Shown in pieces: positions 55,988 to 63,805 of a stretch of DNA of 64,000 nt. Below the pieces are notes generated by a model. It was not told the origin of the DNA and did not search any database. It worked only from the letters and a program-made list of their open reading frames with translations. A program made the translations under genes and the position numbers. Each line of letters opens with the position of its first letter. The stretch's first letter is position 1. Source of the DNA: Anaerococcus porci (GTDB lineage Bacteria > Bacillota > Clostridia > Tissierellales > Peptoniphilaceae); contig NZ_VULQ01000001.1 in the NCBI RefSeq assembly GCF_009696575.1, positions 186,001 to 250,000 on the forward strand, given 5' to 3'.

Positions 55988-56164
55988 TTATTCTGCTGGT
56001 GAGATTGCTTCTACTGGACATACTGCTGAACATGATCCACAGTCGATACAAGTATCTTCATCTATAACATAAGCTGCATCTCCTTGTTCAATAGCTTGAA
56101 CTGGACATTCTCCTTCACAAGAACCACATGAAATACATGTATTTTCATCTATTCTATAAGCCAT
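55988..56164 (-). CDS. 2[4Fe-4S] clostridial-type ferredoxin
   Basis: 58 residues starting MAYRIDEN, with two CxxCxxCxxxCP motifs: CISCGSCEGECP (residues 10-21) and CIDCGSCSAVCP (39-50). This is the small electron carrier expected for the PFOR at 11413-14943 and for the [FeFe]-hydrogenase implied by HydF/HydG. AGGAGGTAAATT precedes the ATG, and the gene has a near-consensus promoter and its own terminator, consistent with strong expression. Too short for many gene finders. Confidence 0.97.
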   Translation of the reverse strand: MAYRIDENTCISCGSCEGECPVQAIEQGDAAYVIDEDTCIDCGSCSAVCPVEAISPAE

Positions 56165-56192
56165 AATTTACCTCCTAATTTATTATATTTAT

Positions 56193-56221
56193 ATTATAGT
56201 AGTTAGCTTTATTTATGTCAA
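56193..56221 (-). promoter_or_regulatory. Consensus promoter of the ferredoxin gene
   Basis: TTGACA (56216-56221) and TATAAT (56193-56198) with a 17-base spacer: both hexamers are perfect matches. Confidence 0.9.
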
Positions 56222-56243
56222 ATGATAGTAAGTATCAACAACT

Positions 56244-57056
56244 TTAACTAATTTCACTTATTTCTTTAGAGCAATATGTTCTTATAATTTCAGAATCATC
56301 ATCTTCTAGTTTAACTCTCACCTTACATTTTTTCTTTACATAGTTATTTTCTAAAACTATACCAATGCCATCTTCTGTTTTTACTTTTTGACCTGGTTTT
56401 GGCATACTTTTTTTAGCAATTTTATAATTTTCATCTTCGTAAGCAAGGCAACACATTAGTCTTCCACATAAACCTGAAATTTTATTAGGATCGAGAGTTA
56501 TTTCTTGTTGTTTGGCCATTTTTATAGAAAGAGGTTGAAAGTCATTTAAGAATCTAGAACAGCAGCACTTTTGACCACATATTCCAACACTTGCAATAAG
56601 TTTTGCATGGTCTCTAACTCCAATTTGCCTAAGCTCAATCCTATTTTTATAAATTGATGCTAGCTCTTTGACAAGCTTTCTAAAGTCAACCCTAGTATTT
56701 GAAGAAAAATAAATCATTAGTTTTTTCCTATCAAATGTAAATTCTCCATCTATGGCATGAAGATTAAGACCTAGTCTATCTGCCTTTTCTTGACAAATTT
56801 GAACTGCTTCTTTAGCTTCTTTTTTGTTTTTGTAGTCTTTAATTAAATCTTCTTCATTAGCTTTTCTAATTACTTTACTTAATTCTTTATCAAATTCTTT
56901 TGGATTTATTTCCTTATTTACCACTTTTACCATTCCTATTTCAAGGCATGAGTTAGAGTTAACTATAACTTGATCATTAAAATTAAGGTCTAGATCACAA
57001 GGATCAAAGTAATATATTTTCCCTGCTTTTTTAAAGCTTATTCCTACTACTTTCAA
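56244..57056 (-). CDS. ricT: PSP1-domain protein RicT/YaaT
   Basis: In Bacillus RicT forms a complex with RicA and RicF that stimulates RNase Y-dependent RNA processing. The 270 residues hold the PSP1 region and the cysteine-rich segment ASVGICGQKCCCSRFL and GLCGRLMCCLAYEDE. These cysteines bind an iron-sulfur cluster in characterised homologues. It starts at TTG 57056 (LKVVGISFKK) after GGGGAAAGAG; the upstream in-frame ATG at 57119 is rejected. The start lies inside the 3' end of holB, matching the tmk-darA-holB-ricT order of Bacillus. Confidence 0.9.
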   Translation of the reverse strand: MKVVGISFKKAGKIYYFDPCDLDLNFNDQVIVNSNSCLEIGMVKVVNKEINPKEFDKELSKVIRKANEEDLIKDYKNKKEAKEAVQICQEKADRLGLNLHAIDGEFTFDRKKLMIYFSSNTRVDFRKLVKELASIYKNRIELRQIGVRDHAKLIASVGICGQKCCCSRFLNDFQPLSIKMAKQQEITLDPNKISGLCGRLMCCLAYEDENYKIAKKSMPKPGQKVKTEDGIGIVLENNYVKKKCKVRVKLEDDDSEIIRTYCSKEISEIS

Positions 57057-57858
57057 ACTCTTTCCCCTCTCTATATATAAAAAAAATGAAATTTTCAACA
57101 GAAATGTCAAAATTAACATTATTTTTAAAGCCTTTTTTAATCTCTTCTATTTTTTTTACTATCCTTTCAATAGAGTCAAAAGGCAAATCCTCTATTCTTT
57201 TAAAGTAGAATATGGAATTCTTATCTTCTATCATATCTTTACTAAAATACTTATATCTTAATAAATTATTAAAAAAAACTGATATTTGATCAAACAAATC
57301 TTCTCTTTTATCCTTTAGCTTATTAAAGAATTCCTTGTTTTTATAAAATATTGAAAGATTTCCCTTAATAATACCTGTTAAAATATTACAAAGTTCATCA
57401 TAATCTACTGATTCATTTTCGTTTTTACTTTCAAAACTAATAATTTGGCATCTTGACCTAATGGTTTTAAGTAAATTATAAGAATTATTTGTCGTAAATA
57501 TAGTTACCACATAATCTTTAGAATCTTCTATACTCTTTAATAAGGCATTAGAGCTTTCTAAAGTGAGATTTTGACTATCATTTATTATATAGATTTTAAT
57601 TTTTCCATTATATGGTCTTAGATACATATCTCTGATCATATCTCTAATAATAGTTATAGGAATATTTTTAAGATCAAAGTCCTTATTAATTATGTCAAGA
57701 TCAGGATTCTCATTACCTATTATATCAACACCATAATTATTAAAAATTTTTTCTGAAAACTCTATTGCCTTCTCTAAAGTGTACTTTTTGTTTATGCTTT
57801 CAAAGATGTAAGCATTAAAAATTTTATTATTTTTTAATTGATTTCCTAATATTTCCAT
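57031..57858 (-). CDS. holB: DNA polymerase III delta-prime subunit
   Basis: Clamp-loader stator subunit. The 275 residues begin MEILGNQLKNNKIFNAYIFE where delta-prime normally has its P-loop, which is missing here; this is tolerated because delta-prime need not hydrolyse ATP. IYIINDSQNLTLESSNALLKSIED (in sections) and TIRSRCQII (SRC motif) are conserved. It lies three bases after darA and overlaps ricT by 26 bases. Confidence 0.9.
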   Translation of the reverse strand: MEILGNQLKNNKIFNAYIFESINKKYTLEKAIEFSEKIFNNYGVDIIGNENPDLDIINKDFDLKNIPITIIRDMIRDMYLRPYNGKIKIYIINDSQNLTLESSNALLKSIEDSKDYVVTIFTTNNSYNLLKTIRSRCQIISFESKNENESVDYDELCNILTGIIKGNLSIFYKNKEFFNKLKDKREDLFDQISVFFNNLLRYKYFSKDMIEDKNSIFYFKRIEDLPFDSIERIVKKIEEIKKGFKNNVNFDISVENFIFFIYREGKEFESSRNKL

Positions 57859-57861
57859 AAA

Positions 57862-58191
57862 TTAGATTCTAATATATTGGTCTACATCTAAAATGAATAT
57901 TGTTGCTCCACCTACATTCACATCTACTGGTGCACTTGCAGCAAGAAGTGGAGAATCAGCTGTAGGATTTATAACTGAAGATTGGGTTGTTCTTTTTCTA
58001 CAATTATCTTCTATAATTTTCTTAACTTCTTCAAGTTTTTCTTCCTCTATACCTATAAGTAAGGTTGTGTTTCCTTCTCTTAAAAAACCTCCAGTAGTTG
58101 CAAGTTTAGTTACTCTATATCTTTTATCTGTTAATGAGTCCATCAAAAAGTTTGCATCTGCATCTTGAACTATAGCTATTAAAAGTTTCAT
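57862..58191 (-). CDS. darA: c-di-AMP receptor DarA (PstA/YaaQ, DUF970)
   Basis: A 109-residue PII-like protein that binds c-di-AMP in the cytosol as a trimer; its downstream target is unknown. The family blocks are MKLLIAIVQDADANFLMDSL, ATTGGFLREGNTTLLIGIEE and the C-terminal GGATIFILDVDQYIRI. The stop of tmk overlaps its ATG by four bases. Together with cbpB at 35819 it shows that c-di-AMP signalling operates in this organism. Confidence 0.95.
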   Translation of the reverse strand: MKLLIAIVQDADANFLMDSLTDKRYRVTKLATTGGFLREGNTTLLIGIEEEKLEEVKKIIEDNCRKRTTQSSVINPTADSPLLAASAPVDVNVGGATIFILDVDQYIRI

Positions 58192-58817
58192 TTTATCTCC
58201 TTTAAATAATCATTAATAATTTTCAAACATGAATTAATAACAGTATTAACATCTTTATTAGCATCAACTGATATAATTTCATCTTCATACATCTTAGAAA
58301 GTTTAATATATCCATCATATATTTTTTTATGAAAAGTGTAATCTTCATTCTCTAACCTATCAGAAACAAAGTTTTTCCTCTTTCTATCAAGAGCAGTCTT
58401 ATAATCTATATTTAGAAAAATTGTCAAATCTGCACTGACATCTCCTATAGCAAAATCATTAATTTTCTTTATTTCATCTATACCTAAGTTTCTTCCTATA
58501 CCTTGATAAAGCATTGAACTTAAGACATATCTATCACATAAGATTAAACTTCCCTTTTTTAAGAGTGGTCTTAGTTTCTCATCAACTAGTTGTGCTCTAC
58601 TAGATGCATACAACAAAGCTTCACACTTATCAGACATATTAATATTTTCATTATCCAATATTATTTCTCTAATTTTTTCTGAAATTTGCGTTCCACCTGG
58701 TTCTCTGAACTTATATACTTCATACCCATTTTTAGATAATTTTTCATATATTTTTTCTAAGACAGTAGTTTTTCCAGAACCATCTGGACCTTCAAATACA
58801 ATTAATTTACCATTCAT
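58188..58817 (-). CDS. tmk: Thymidylate kinase
   Basis: Phosphorylates dTMP to dTDP. The 209-residue protein begins MNGKLIVFEGPDGSGKTTV (P-loop), then YKFREPGGTQISEKIR (DR-type motif region), CDRYVLSSMLYQGIGR (DRY-like) and the LID region. ATG 58817 is preferred; an in-frame ATG at 58832 also exists and neither has a well-spaced Shine-Dalgarno site. TATAAT at 58824-58829 on the minus strand would place the transcript start at or near ATG 58817, suggesting a leaderless mRNA. Confidence 0.92.
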   Translation of the reverse strand: MNGKLIVFEGPDGSGKTTVLEKIYEKLSKNGYEVYKFREPGGTQISEKIREIILDNENINMSDKCEALLYASSRAQLVDEKLRPLLKKGSLILCDRYVLSSMLYQGIGRNLGIDEIKKINDFAIGDVSADLTIFLNIDYKTALDRKRKNFVSDRLENEDYTFHKKIYDGYIKLSKMYEDEIISVDANKDVNTVINSCLKIINDYLKEIK

Positions 58818-58907
58818 ATCCTTATTATACATTAATTTAGGAAAGATTAAAACAAGATGTTATATATAAAATATCTATAAACTTTAATCATAAATTTGTA
58901 TAAAAAA

Positions 58908-58925
58908 AAGACCTTACTCGGCCTT
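58908..58925 (-). terminator. Terminator of the Ctc/L25 gene
   Basis: AAGGCC/GGTCTT (6 base pairs including G-U) with 6-base loop, followed on the minus strand by TTTTTTTTAT. Its T-run lies about 80 bases upstream of tmk. Confidence 0.75.
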
Positions 58926-58929
58926 AATT

Positions 58930-59577
58930 TTATTCTTCGTTCTCTTTCTCTTCAGTTTCATTAACTGTAGGAACATCAGCTGCATCACTATTAGCTTCTT
59001 CTTCATCTTCAATAACTTCTTCTTGAGGTTCTTGAAGTGAGCATATAACTTCATCATCTTCTAATAATATTGTAATGTTATTATCTTTAGCTATATCAAG
59101 ATCAGCTACTGTGAATGAATCACCTATTTGCATTTCAGCTACTTCTAATTCGGCATATTGTGGTATATACATAGGTAAACATTCAACTTCTACAGTGTCA
59201 ATATTTTGAACAAGAACTGAAGGCTCTACTCTTATATCATCTCTTCCATTTAGGTAAACAGGTACATTTACTCTGATAGATTCCTTAGCATTGATTGCTT
59301 GAAAGTCTACGTGGAAAAATTGTGATTTAAAAGGATGCATTTGATAATCCTTAATTAAAACCGCTACTTTTTCTCCATCAATGTTTAAATCAATAATTGT
59401 AGATGTTCCTGCTTGGCTAAGTACTTTTTCAAAATCTCTTGATGTAAATTGTACATTTACATTGTCTTTATCTTTAGCATATACAACACCTGGTACAATA
59501 GCTTGTTGTCTAAGTTTATTAACTTTATTTTTTCCAACAGCATCTCTTTTTTTCGCTTCTAATACTATATCTGCCAT
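58930..59577 (-). CDS. rplY: Ribosomal protein bL25 / general stress protein Ctc
   Basis: Binds 5S rRNA in the large subunit. The 215 residues comprise the N-terminal L25 domain (AKKRDAVGKNKVNKLRQQAIVPGVVYAK), the C-terminal beta domain (INAKESIRVNVPVYLNG; PQYAELEVAEMQIGDS) and an acidic tail (QEEVIEDEEEANSDA). This two-domain form is the Ctc type. AAGGAGGAC precedes the ATG. Monocistronic with its own promoter and terminator; divergent from tpx. Confidence 0.95.
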   Translation of the reverse strand: MADIVLEAKKRDAVGKNKVNKLRQQAIVPGVVYAKDKDNVNVQFTSRDFEKVLSQAGTSTIIDLNIDGEKVAVLIKDYQMHPFKSQFFHVDFQAINAKESIRVNVPVYLNGRDDIRVEPSVLVQNIDTVEVECLPMYIPQYAELEVAEMQIGDSFTVADLDIAKDNNITILLEDDEVICSLQEPQEEVIEDEEEANSDAADVPTVNETEEKENEE

Positions 59578-59616
59578 TGTGTCCTCCTTATTTTCATAAT
59601 CACTTCATACTGACTT

Positions 59617-59645
59617 ATTATACCTTATTTTACTTATTTTGACAA
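59617..59645 (-). promoter_or_regulatory. Promoter of the Ctc/L25 gene
   Basis: TTGTCA (59640-59645) and TATAAT (59617-59622) with a 17-base spacer on the minus strand. Confidence 0.8.
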
Positions 59646-59731
59646 TTTAAATATCAAATTTATATTTTTTATAATAACAACATAAATTTGGGGTATATTA
59701 TTATAGATAAGATTTATTTTAGGAGGTATAT

Positions 59732-60244
59732 ATGACAGAAAGAAAGAAAAAATTTGGTGAAGAAATAGTTACCGTTATTGGTGATGAGCTTAATATTGGT
59801 GATACAGCTCCAAATTTTAAAGCTATAAACAATGACTTATCAGAATATGACTTTTATAAAGAAGAAGAAGGAAAAATAAAAATTATATCAGTAGTTCCTT
59901 CACTTGATACATCAGTTTGTGAAATACAAACTACTAAATTTAACCAAGCTGCTGCTGATATAAGCCCAGATGTAGTTATAGTTACTATATCAAACGATCT
60001 ACCTTTTGCTCAAGAAAGATTCTGCTCAGCTAAAGGTATTGACCAAGTAAAAACAGTATCCGACTATAACTATCTTGACTTTGCTGATAAATATGGAACT
60101 TTAATTAAAGAGCTAAAATTACAAAATAGAGCAGTTTTTGTAATAGATAAAGATAATAAATTAGTTCATATTGAATATCTTGAACAAAATACATCTCTAC
60201 CTGATTATAAAGCTGCTATAGAAGCTGCTAAAAATTTAATTTAA
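59732..60244 (+). CDS. tpx: Thiol peroxidase (Tpx-type peroxiredoxin)
   Basis: Reduces hydrogen and alkyl peroxides at the expense of thioredoxin. The 170 residues have the peroxidatic cysteine in PSLDTSVCEIQTTKFN (about residue 62) and the resolving cysteine in ERFCSAKGIDQVKTVSDY (about residue 96), the atypical 2-Cys layout of Tpx. TTTAGGAGGTATAT precedes the ATG. A single gene closed by a terminator, useful to an anaerobe with oxygen-sensitive PFOR and hydrogenase. Confidence 0.95.
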   Translation: MTERKKKFGEEIVTVIGDELNIGDTAPNFKAINNDLSEYDFYKEEEGKIKIISVVPSLDTSVCEIQTTKFNQAAADISPDVVIVTISNDLPFAQERFCSAKGIDQVKTVSDYNYLDFADKYGTLIKELKLQNRAVFVIDKDNKLVHIEYLEQNTSLPDYKAAIEAAKNLI

Positions 60245-60254
60245 ATATCTATTC

Positions 60255-60281
60255 AAAAAACATCCCAACGGGATGTTTTTT
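60255..60281 (+). terminator. Terminator of tpx
   Basis: A 12-base stem containing CATCCC/GGGATG around AAC, with A-run and T-run flanks; can act on both strands. Confidence 0.85.
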
Positions 60282-60528
60282 AGATAGATATAAATTCTTA
60301 ATACCTTTAAATACTCTAAAGTAATATTAAAAACTATTTGAATTTTATTTATAATGCTCTAATCTAATAGTTAATCTATATCTACATTTTCTTAAGCTAA
60401 AAAATCATTAATACAATTTATTAGCTTTCAAAAAGTCAGATTATAGCAACTTTATCACATATTATTCATATGTTTTAAAATCACTATAATTGAATGATAC
60501 ACAAAAATATATTTTCTAATTATCTAAG
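60282..60528. other. Gene-free AT-rich gap between tpx and folD
   Basis: About 250 bases with stops in all frames. No structure beyond short AT repeats was seen. Confidence 0.4.
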
Positions 60529-61326
60529 TTAACTATTCTTATAAAGCAAACTCTCAATTAAAGATAGGGTTGTTATAGAGGCAACCCCTTTCTTAGAACT
60601 TACCAAATCAATATTTAGTGGAGATATACTTTCATAATCTATATCTCCATATAAAACACCATCAATATAACTTGTTCCAACATCTATAAGTATTTGCCCA
60701 TCTTTAAAATATTTTTTATCATAGTAATTAGCTATACCAATAGCACTTATAAATATATCAGCATTTTTTACTTTTTCTATTTGATTCTCACTCTTGGAAT
60801 TAAACATTGTCACCGTAGCTTTTTTTGAATTTAGATACATAAATAATGGCTTTCCAATAACATTATTAGAATTAGCTACAATTACATCTTTGCCCCTTAA
60901 ATCTATGTTCATATATTCAATAAACTTTATAACAGACCTTGCAGTTTGAGGCATATGCGAGAAATCCTTATCCATAATTTCTCCTAAAGATTCATAAGTA
61001 AACCCATCTAAATCGTTAAAAGGCATATTATTTCTAAGATATTTCAAATCAGTATTTGAATCTAAAGGTTGAAGGATTATAAAGCCATCAATATTACTAA
61101 GCTTATTACAATATTCAATTATATCTATATGATTTTGATCATTACTAAAGAGCTTATCAACTACATCAATTTCAAATTCCTCACATCTTTTTAAAATAGC
61201 CTTTTTATATGCTAAAACAGGCCCCTTATTAATCTGAGAAATTATTAAAAGTTTCTTTTTGTATTTATTTTTTTTTATTTTTTTAATTAGATTTTCTATT
61301 ATTTTATCTGAATTTATAATTTTCAT
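60529..61326 (-). CDS. folD: Divergent FolD-family methylenetetrahydrofolate dehydrogenase/cyclohydrolase
   Basis: FolD interconverts 5,10-methylene- and 10-formyl-tetrahydrofolate. By eye the catalytic positions survive: Tyr and Lys of the YxxxxxK motif (LAYKKAILKRC), Gln in ILQPLD and Asp in FNDLDGF. The NADP-binding motif, normally GRSxxVGKP, reads ANSNNVIGKP, and the conserved PGGVGPMT near the C-terminus reads KKGVASITT. At 265 residues it is about 20 shorter than usual. It may be a fast-evolving or altered-cofactor enzyme. Monocistronic between two terminators. Confidence 0.8.
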   Translation of the reverse strand: MKIINSDKIIENLIKKIKKNKYKKKLLIISQINKGPVLAYKKAILKRCEEFEIDVVDKLFSNDQNHIDIIEYCNKLSNIDGFIILQPLDSNTDLKYLRNNMPFNDLDGFTYESLGEIMDKDFSHMPQTARSVIKFIEYMNIDLRGKDVIVANSNNVIGKPLFMYLNSKKATVTMFNSKSENQIEKVKNADIFISAIGIANYYDKKYFKDGQILIDVGTSYIDGVLYGDIDYESISPLNIDLVSSKKGVASITTLSLIESLLYKNS

Positions 61327-61337
61327 ATTATTTATAA

Positions 61338-61360
61338 AAAACGTCCCTAAGGACGTTTTG
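61338..61360 (-). terminator. Terminator of the NlpC/P60 gene
   Basis: A 9-base stem (61338-61346 and 61351-61359) with short loop; T-run on the minus strand. Confidence 0.8.
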
Positions 61361-61373
61361 TACTTTACTTATA

Positions 61374-63170
61374 TTAAAATATTCTTTTAGCTCCAACATA
61401 TGAATTTTGATACCATGAACTATAGATATTATCTATAACTACTCCTCTTGATGGTGTAGATGCATGTACAAAATCTCCATTAGAATTAATAATCATTCCT
61501 ACATGATCTATAACTCCATCAGATGAGAAGAATACTAGGTCACCTGCTTGAAGATTAGTTACTGAATATCCATTATAAAACTGAGTTTTAGAACTTCTAT
61601 TTAAATTCACTCCTACTTGTCTATAAGCATAATAAACTAATCCTGAACAATCAAATCCACTTGGTGTTGAGCCACCCCACACATAAGGATATCCTACAAA
61701 TGATGCGGCAATGTTTGCAGCTTGTTGCCCACTTCCAGAAACTTGGTTATTTTGGTATGAAGCTTTTTCTGCTACTATATTATTTGTTTTTTCTTCAACT
61801 ATTGGAGCAGGTTTTGCTACTTCTGTATCTGAAAGATAGCTTGCATTTATATAAGCTGTTTGTCCATTATATGAAATTTGTAACCAGCCATTAGCAAGTT
61901 GTCCTTCTACCTTATCTCCTTTACTTATATTACCTATAGTATTAGAATAAGTGTTCGCTTGACTTCTTACTCTTAATGATGGTGTATTTACCCAACCTGT
62001 ATAATAAACAGCCTTAGCTTCTTCTTTTTCTTCATTTACTTCTTTTTCTTCTACAACTGGAGCTGGTTTTGCTACTTCTGTATCTGACAGATAATCAGCA
62101 CTTACAAAACCTGTTTGTCCATTGTAAGAAATCTTTAGCCAACCATCTTTAAGCTCTCCACTTAACTTATCACCTTTAGTTACGGCTCCTAACAAGTTTG
62201 AACTAGTACCTGCACCACTTCTTACATTAAGTGCTTCAATATTTACCCATCCTGTGTAAGCAATTGGCTTTTGAGCTTCTTCTTCAGCCTTTTTCTCAGC
62301 TTCTTTTCTTTGAGCCTCTTCTTCAGCCTTTTTCTCAGCTTCTTTTCTTTGAGCCTCTTCTTCAGCCTTTTTCTCAGCTTCTTTTCTTTGAGCCTCTTCT
62401 TCAGCTTTTTTCTCAGCTTCTTTTCTTTGAGCCTCTTCTTCAGCCTTTTTCTCAGCTTCTACTTTTTGAGCCTCTTCTTCAGCCTTTTTCTCGGCTTCTA
62501 CTTTTTGAGCCTCTTCTTCGGCTTTTTTCTCAGCTTCTACCTTTTGAGCTTCTTCAGGCTCTTTTTCTTCAACTATTTGGTCAGATAAAAAGTTTAAGTT
62601 TATGTATCCCTTTTCAGTTTTTAGCCAACCATCTTCTATAATACCTGAAACTTTATCATTTTTATTTAAAACACCTACTATGTTATTTTCTTGGTCTGTT
62701 TTTGATGATCTAATATTAAGAGAATCAACACTTACATATTTTTCTACTACAGATTCATCTACTTTATCATTCTTTTTTTCAACTACATTTGAAATTGTAT
62801 CTTCTTCAATTTTTTTTACATCGTTTTCTTTGATTTTTTTGTCAACAGCTTTTACGATTGCTTGTTCACTTGAAGATTCAAGAATTGAAGGATCAGCTAA
62901 GTTTCTAGATGTTTCAATCTTTTCATTTTTTCTATTGCTTTTATTATCCTTTTCAGCAAACTTAGTATTCTTAACTTCATTAGCATAGTCTTTTTTTACA
63001 GTTTCTACTTTTGAAGCAAGATTACTGTCCACATAAGATACGTTGCTATCAAGTACCTTTTTTGATTGATCTTCTTTATCTAGATTATTCATTGTAGAAG
63101 CATAAGCAGTTGCCCCGATAGTTACTGCTGCTAATACTCCAATTGTCGATCCTATATTTTTCTTACTCAT
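61374..63170 (-). CDS. Secreted NlpC/P60 endopeptidase with SH3 domains and a Lys/Glu/Ala repeat
   Basis: Predicted cell-wall hydrolase of 598 residues. N-terminal signal (MSKKNIGSTIGVLAAVTIGA), then a charged linker, an SH3-type domain near residues 142-195 (SLNIRSSKTDQENN), seven 13-residue KKAEEEAQRKEAE repeats, SH3 domains near 308-362 and 395-450 (LNVRSGAGTSSNLLG; LRVRSQANTYSNTIG), and an NlpC/P60 domain at the end. Its active-site cysteine is in GFDCSGLVYYAYRQVG; the histidines are in DHVGMIIN and FVHAST. It probably cleaves peptidoglycan stem peptides. The repeat likely forms a rigid helical spacer. GGAGGATACA precedes the ATG. Confidence 0.93.
   Translation of the reverse strand: MSKKNIGSTIGVLAAVTIGATAYASTMNNLDKEDQSKKVLDSNVSYVDSNLASKVETVKKDYANEVKNTKFAEKDNKSNRKNEKIETSRNLADPSILESSSEQAIVKAVDKKIKENDVKKIEEDTISNVVEKKNDKVDESVVEKYVSVDSLNIRSSKTDQENNIVGVLNKNDKVSGIIEDGWLKTEKGYINLNFLSDQIVEEKEPEEAQKVEAEKKAEEEAQKVEAEKKAEEEAQKVEAEKKAEEEAQRKEAEKKAEEEAQRKEAEKKAEEEAQRKEAEKKAEEEAQRKEAEKKAEEEAQKPIAYTGWVNIEALNVRSGAGTSSNLLGAVTKGDKLSGELKDGWLKISYNGQTGFVSADYLSDTEVAKPAPVVEEKEVNEEKEEAKAVYYTGWVNTPSLRVRSQANTYSNTIGNISKGDKVEGQLANGWLQISYNGQTAYINASYLSDTEVAKPAPIVEEKTNNIVAEKASYQNNQVSGSGQQAANIAASFVGYPYVWGGSTPSGFDCSGLVYYAYRQVGVNLNRSSKTQFYNGYSVTNLQAGDLVFFSSDGVIDHVGMIINSNGDFVHASTPSRGVVIDNIYSSWYQNSYVGAKRIF
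62277..62549 (-). repeat. Seven 39-base tandem repeats in the NlpC/P60 gene
   Basis: Each 39-base unit encodes 13 residues. On the coding strand the first three units read AQKVEAEKKAEEE and the last four AQRKEAEKKAEEE, so the block grew by two rounds of duplication. Copy number is likely to vary between strains. Confidence 0.9.
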
Positions 63171-63192
63171 TGTATCCTCCGTCTATTATTAT

Positions 63193-63218
63193 CTGTTATG
63201 AAATTCTGTTATGAAATC
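63193..63218 (-). repeat. 13-base tandem direct repeat in the NlpC/P60 leader
   Basis: CTGTTATGAAATT followed directly by CTGTTATGAAATC (plus strand). It lies just downstream of the -10 box, so near the transcription start. It could be a regulator-binding pair or a chance duplication. Confidence 0.5.
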
Positions 63219-63225
63219 TAGAATA

Positions 63226-63254
63226 ATAATATATCTTTTTGATAAAATAGTCAA
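63226..63254 (-). promoter_or_regulatory. Promoter of the NlpC/P60 gene
   Basis: TTGACT (63249-63254) and TATTAT (63226-63231) with a 17-base spacer on the minus strand. Confidence 0.65.
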
Positions 63255-63440
63255 CAATTAGTTACAAAAAAATTACACTTTTAGCAGCTTTTTTTATGTA
63301 TATTTATAATTTAGAATGATAATTCCCAATAAATTTAAATTATTAAAAAATAAAAAAATAAATTTCGTAATTTTTTATTCACTTTTACGAAACATTTGTA
63401 ACTATTAAAAATTATTTTAATAAAATTATATATAAAAAAA

Positions 63441-63768
63441 GAGTAAATCTATAAGCCGTGTTCTGTTAAAATAATCATCTATCTAGGCTAATTGTCACCA
63501 ATTAGCTCAAGCGAACTACCATACTGGACCGTTACGAGCAGCAATCCTACTGTCCCTTTTGTTCTTGCACCGGATGGGGTTTACACAGCGTAATTATCAC
63601 TAATCACCTGGTGAGCTCTTACCTCACCATTCCACCCTTACCAAATAAATTGGCGGTATACTTTCTGTTGCACTTGCCTGAAGGTCACCCTTACTAGACG
63701 TTATCTAGCATCCTTGCTCTGTGGTGCACGGACTTTCCTCGTCTAAGACGCGATTATTCGATTTACTC
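63441..63768 (-). ncRNA. rnpB: RNase P RNA
   Basis: About 328 nucleotides on the minus strand. The conserved core is clear: GAGGAAAGTCCGTGCACCAC near the 5' end, GGTAAGGGTGGAATGGTGAG in the middle, and AACAGAACACGGCTTATAGA at the 3' end. The termini GAGTAAATC/GATTTACTC pair. Together with protein P it matures tRNA 5' ends. The shape looks closer to the ancestral (A) type than to the Bacillus type, but I have not folded it. Confidence 0.93.
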
Positions 63769-63805
63769 TATTTAGTATTTTACCATATTTTTATAAATTT
63801 CAAAA

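Noticed and set aside
60282-60528. Decayed gene between tpx and folD
   Set aside because: Six-frame reading shows only short, unrecognisable stretches.
62231-62641. Open frames antisense to the NlpC/P60 repeat (Phe/Leu/Ser-rich)
   Set aside because: They are the complement of the Lys/Glu/Ala repeat and periodic for that reason only.
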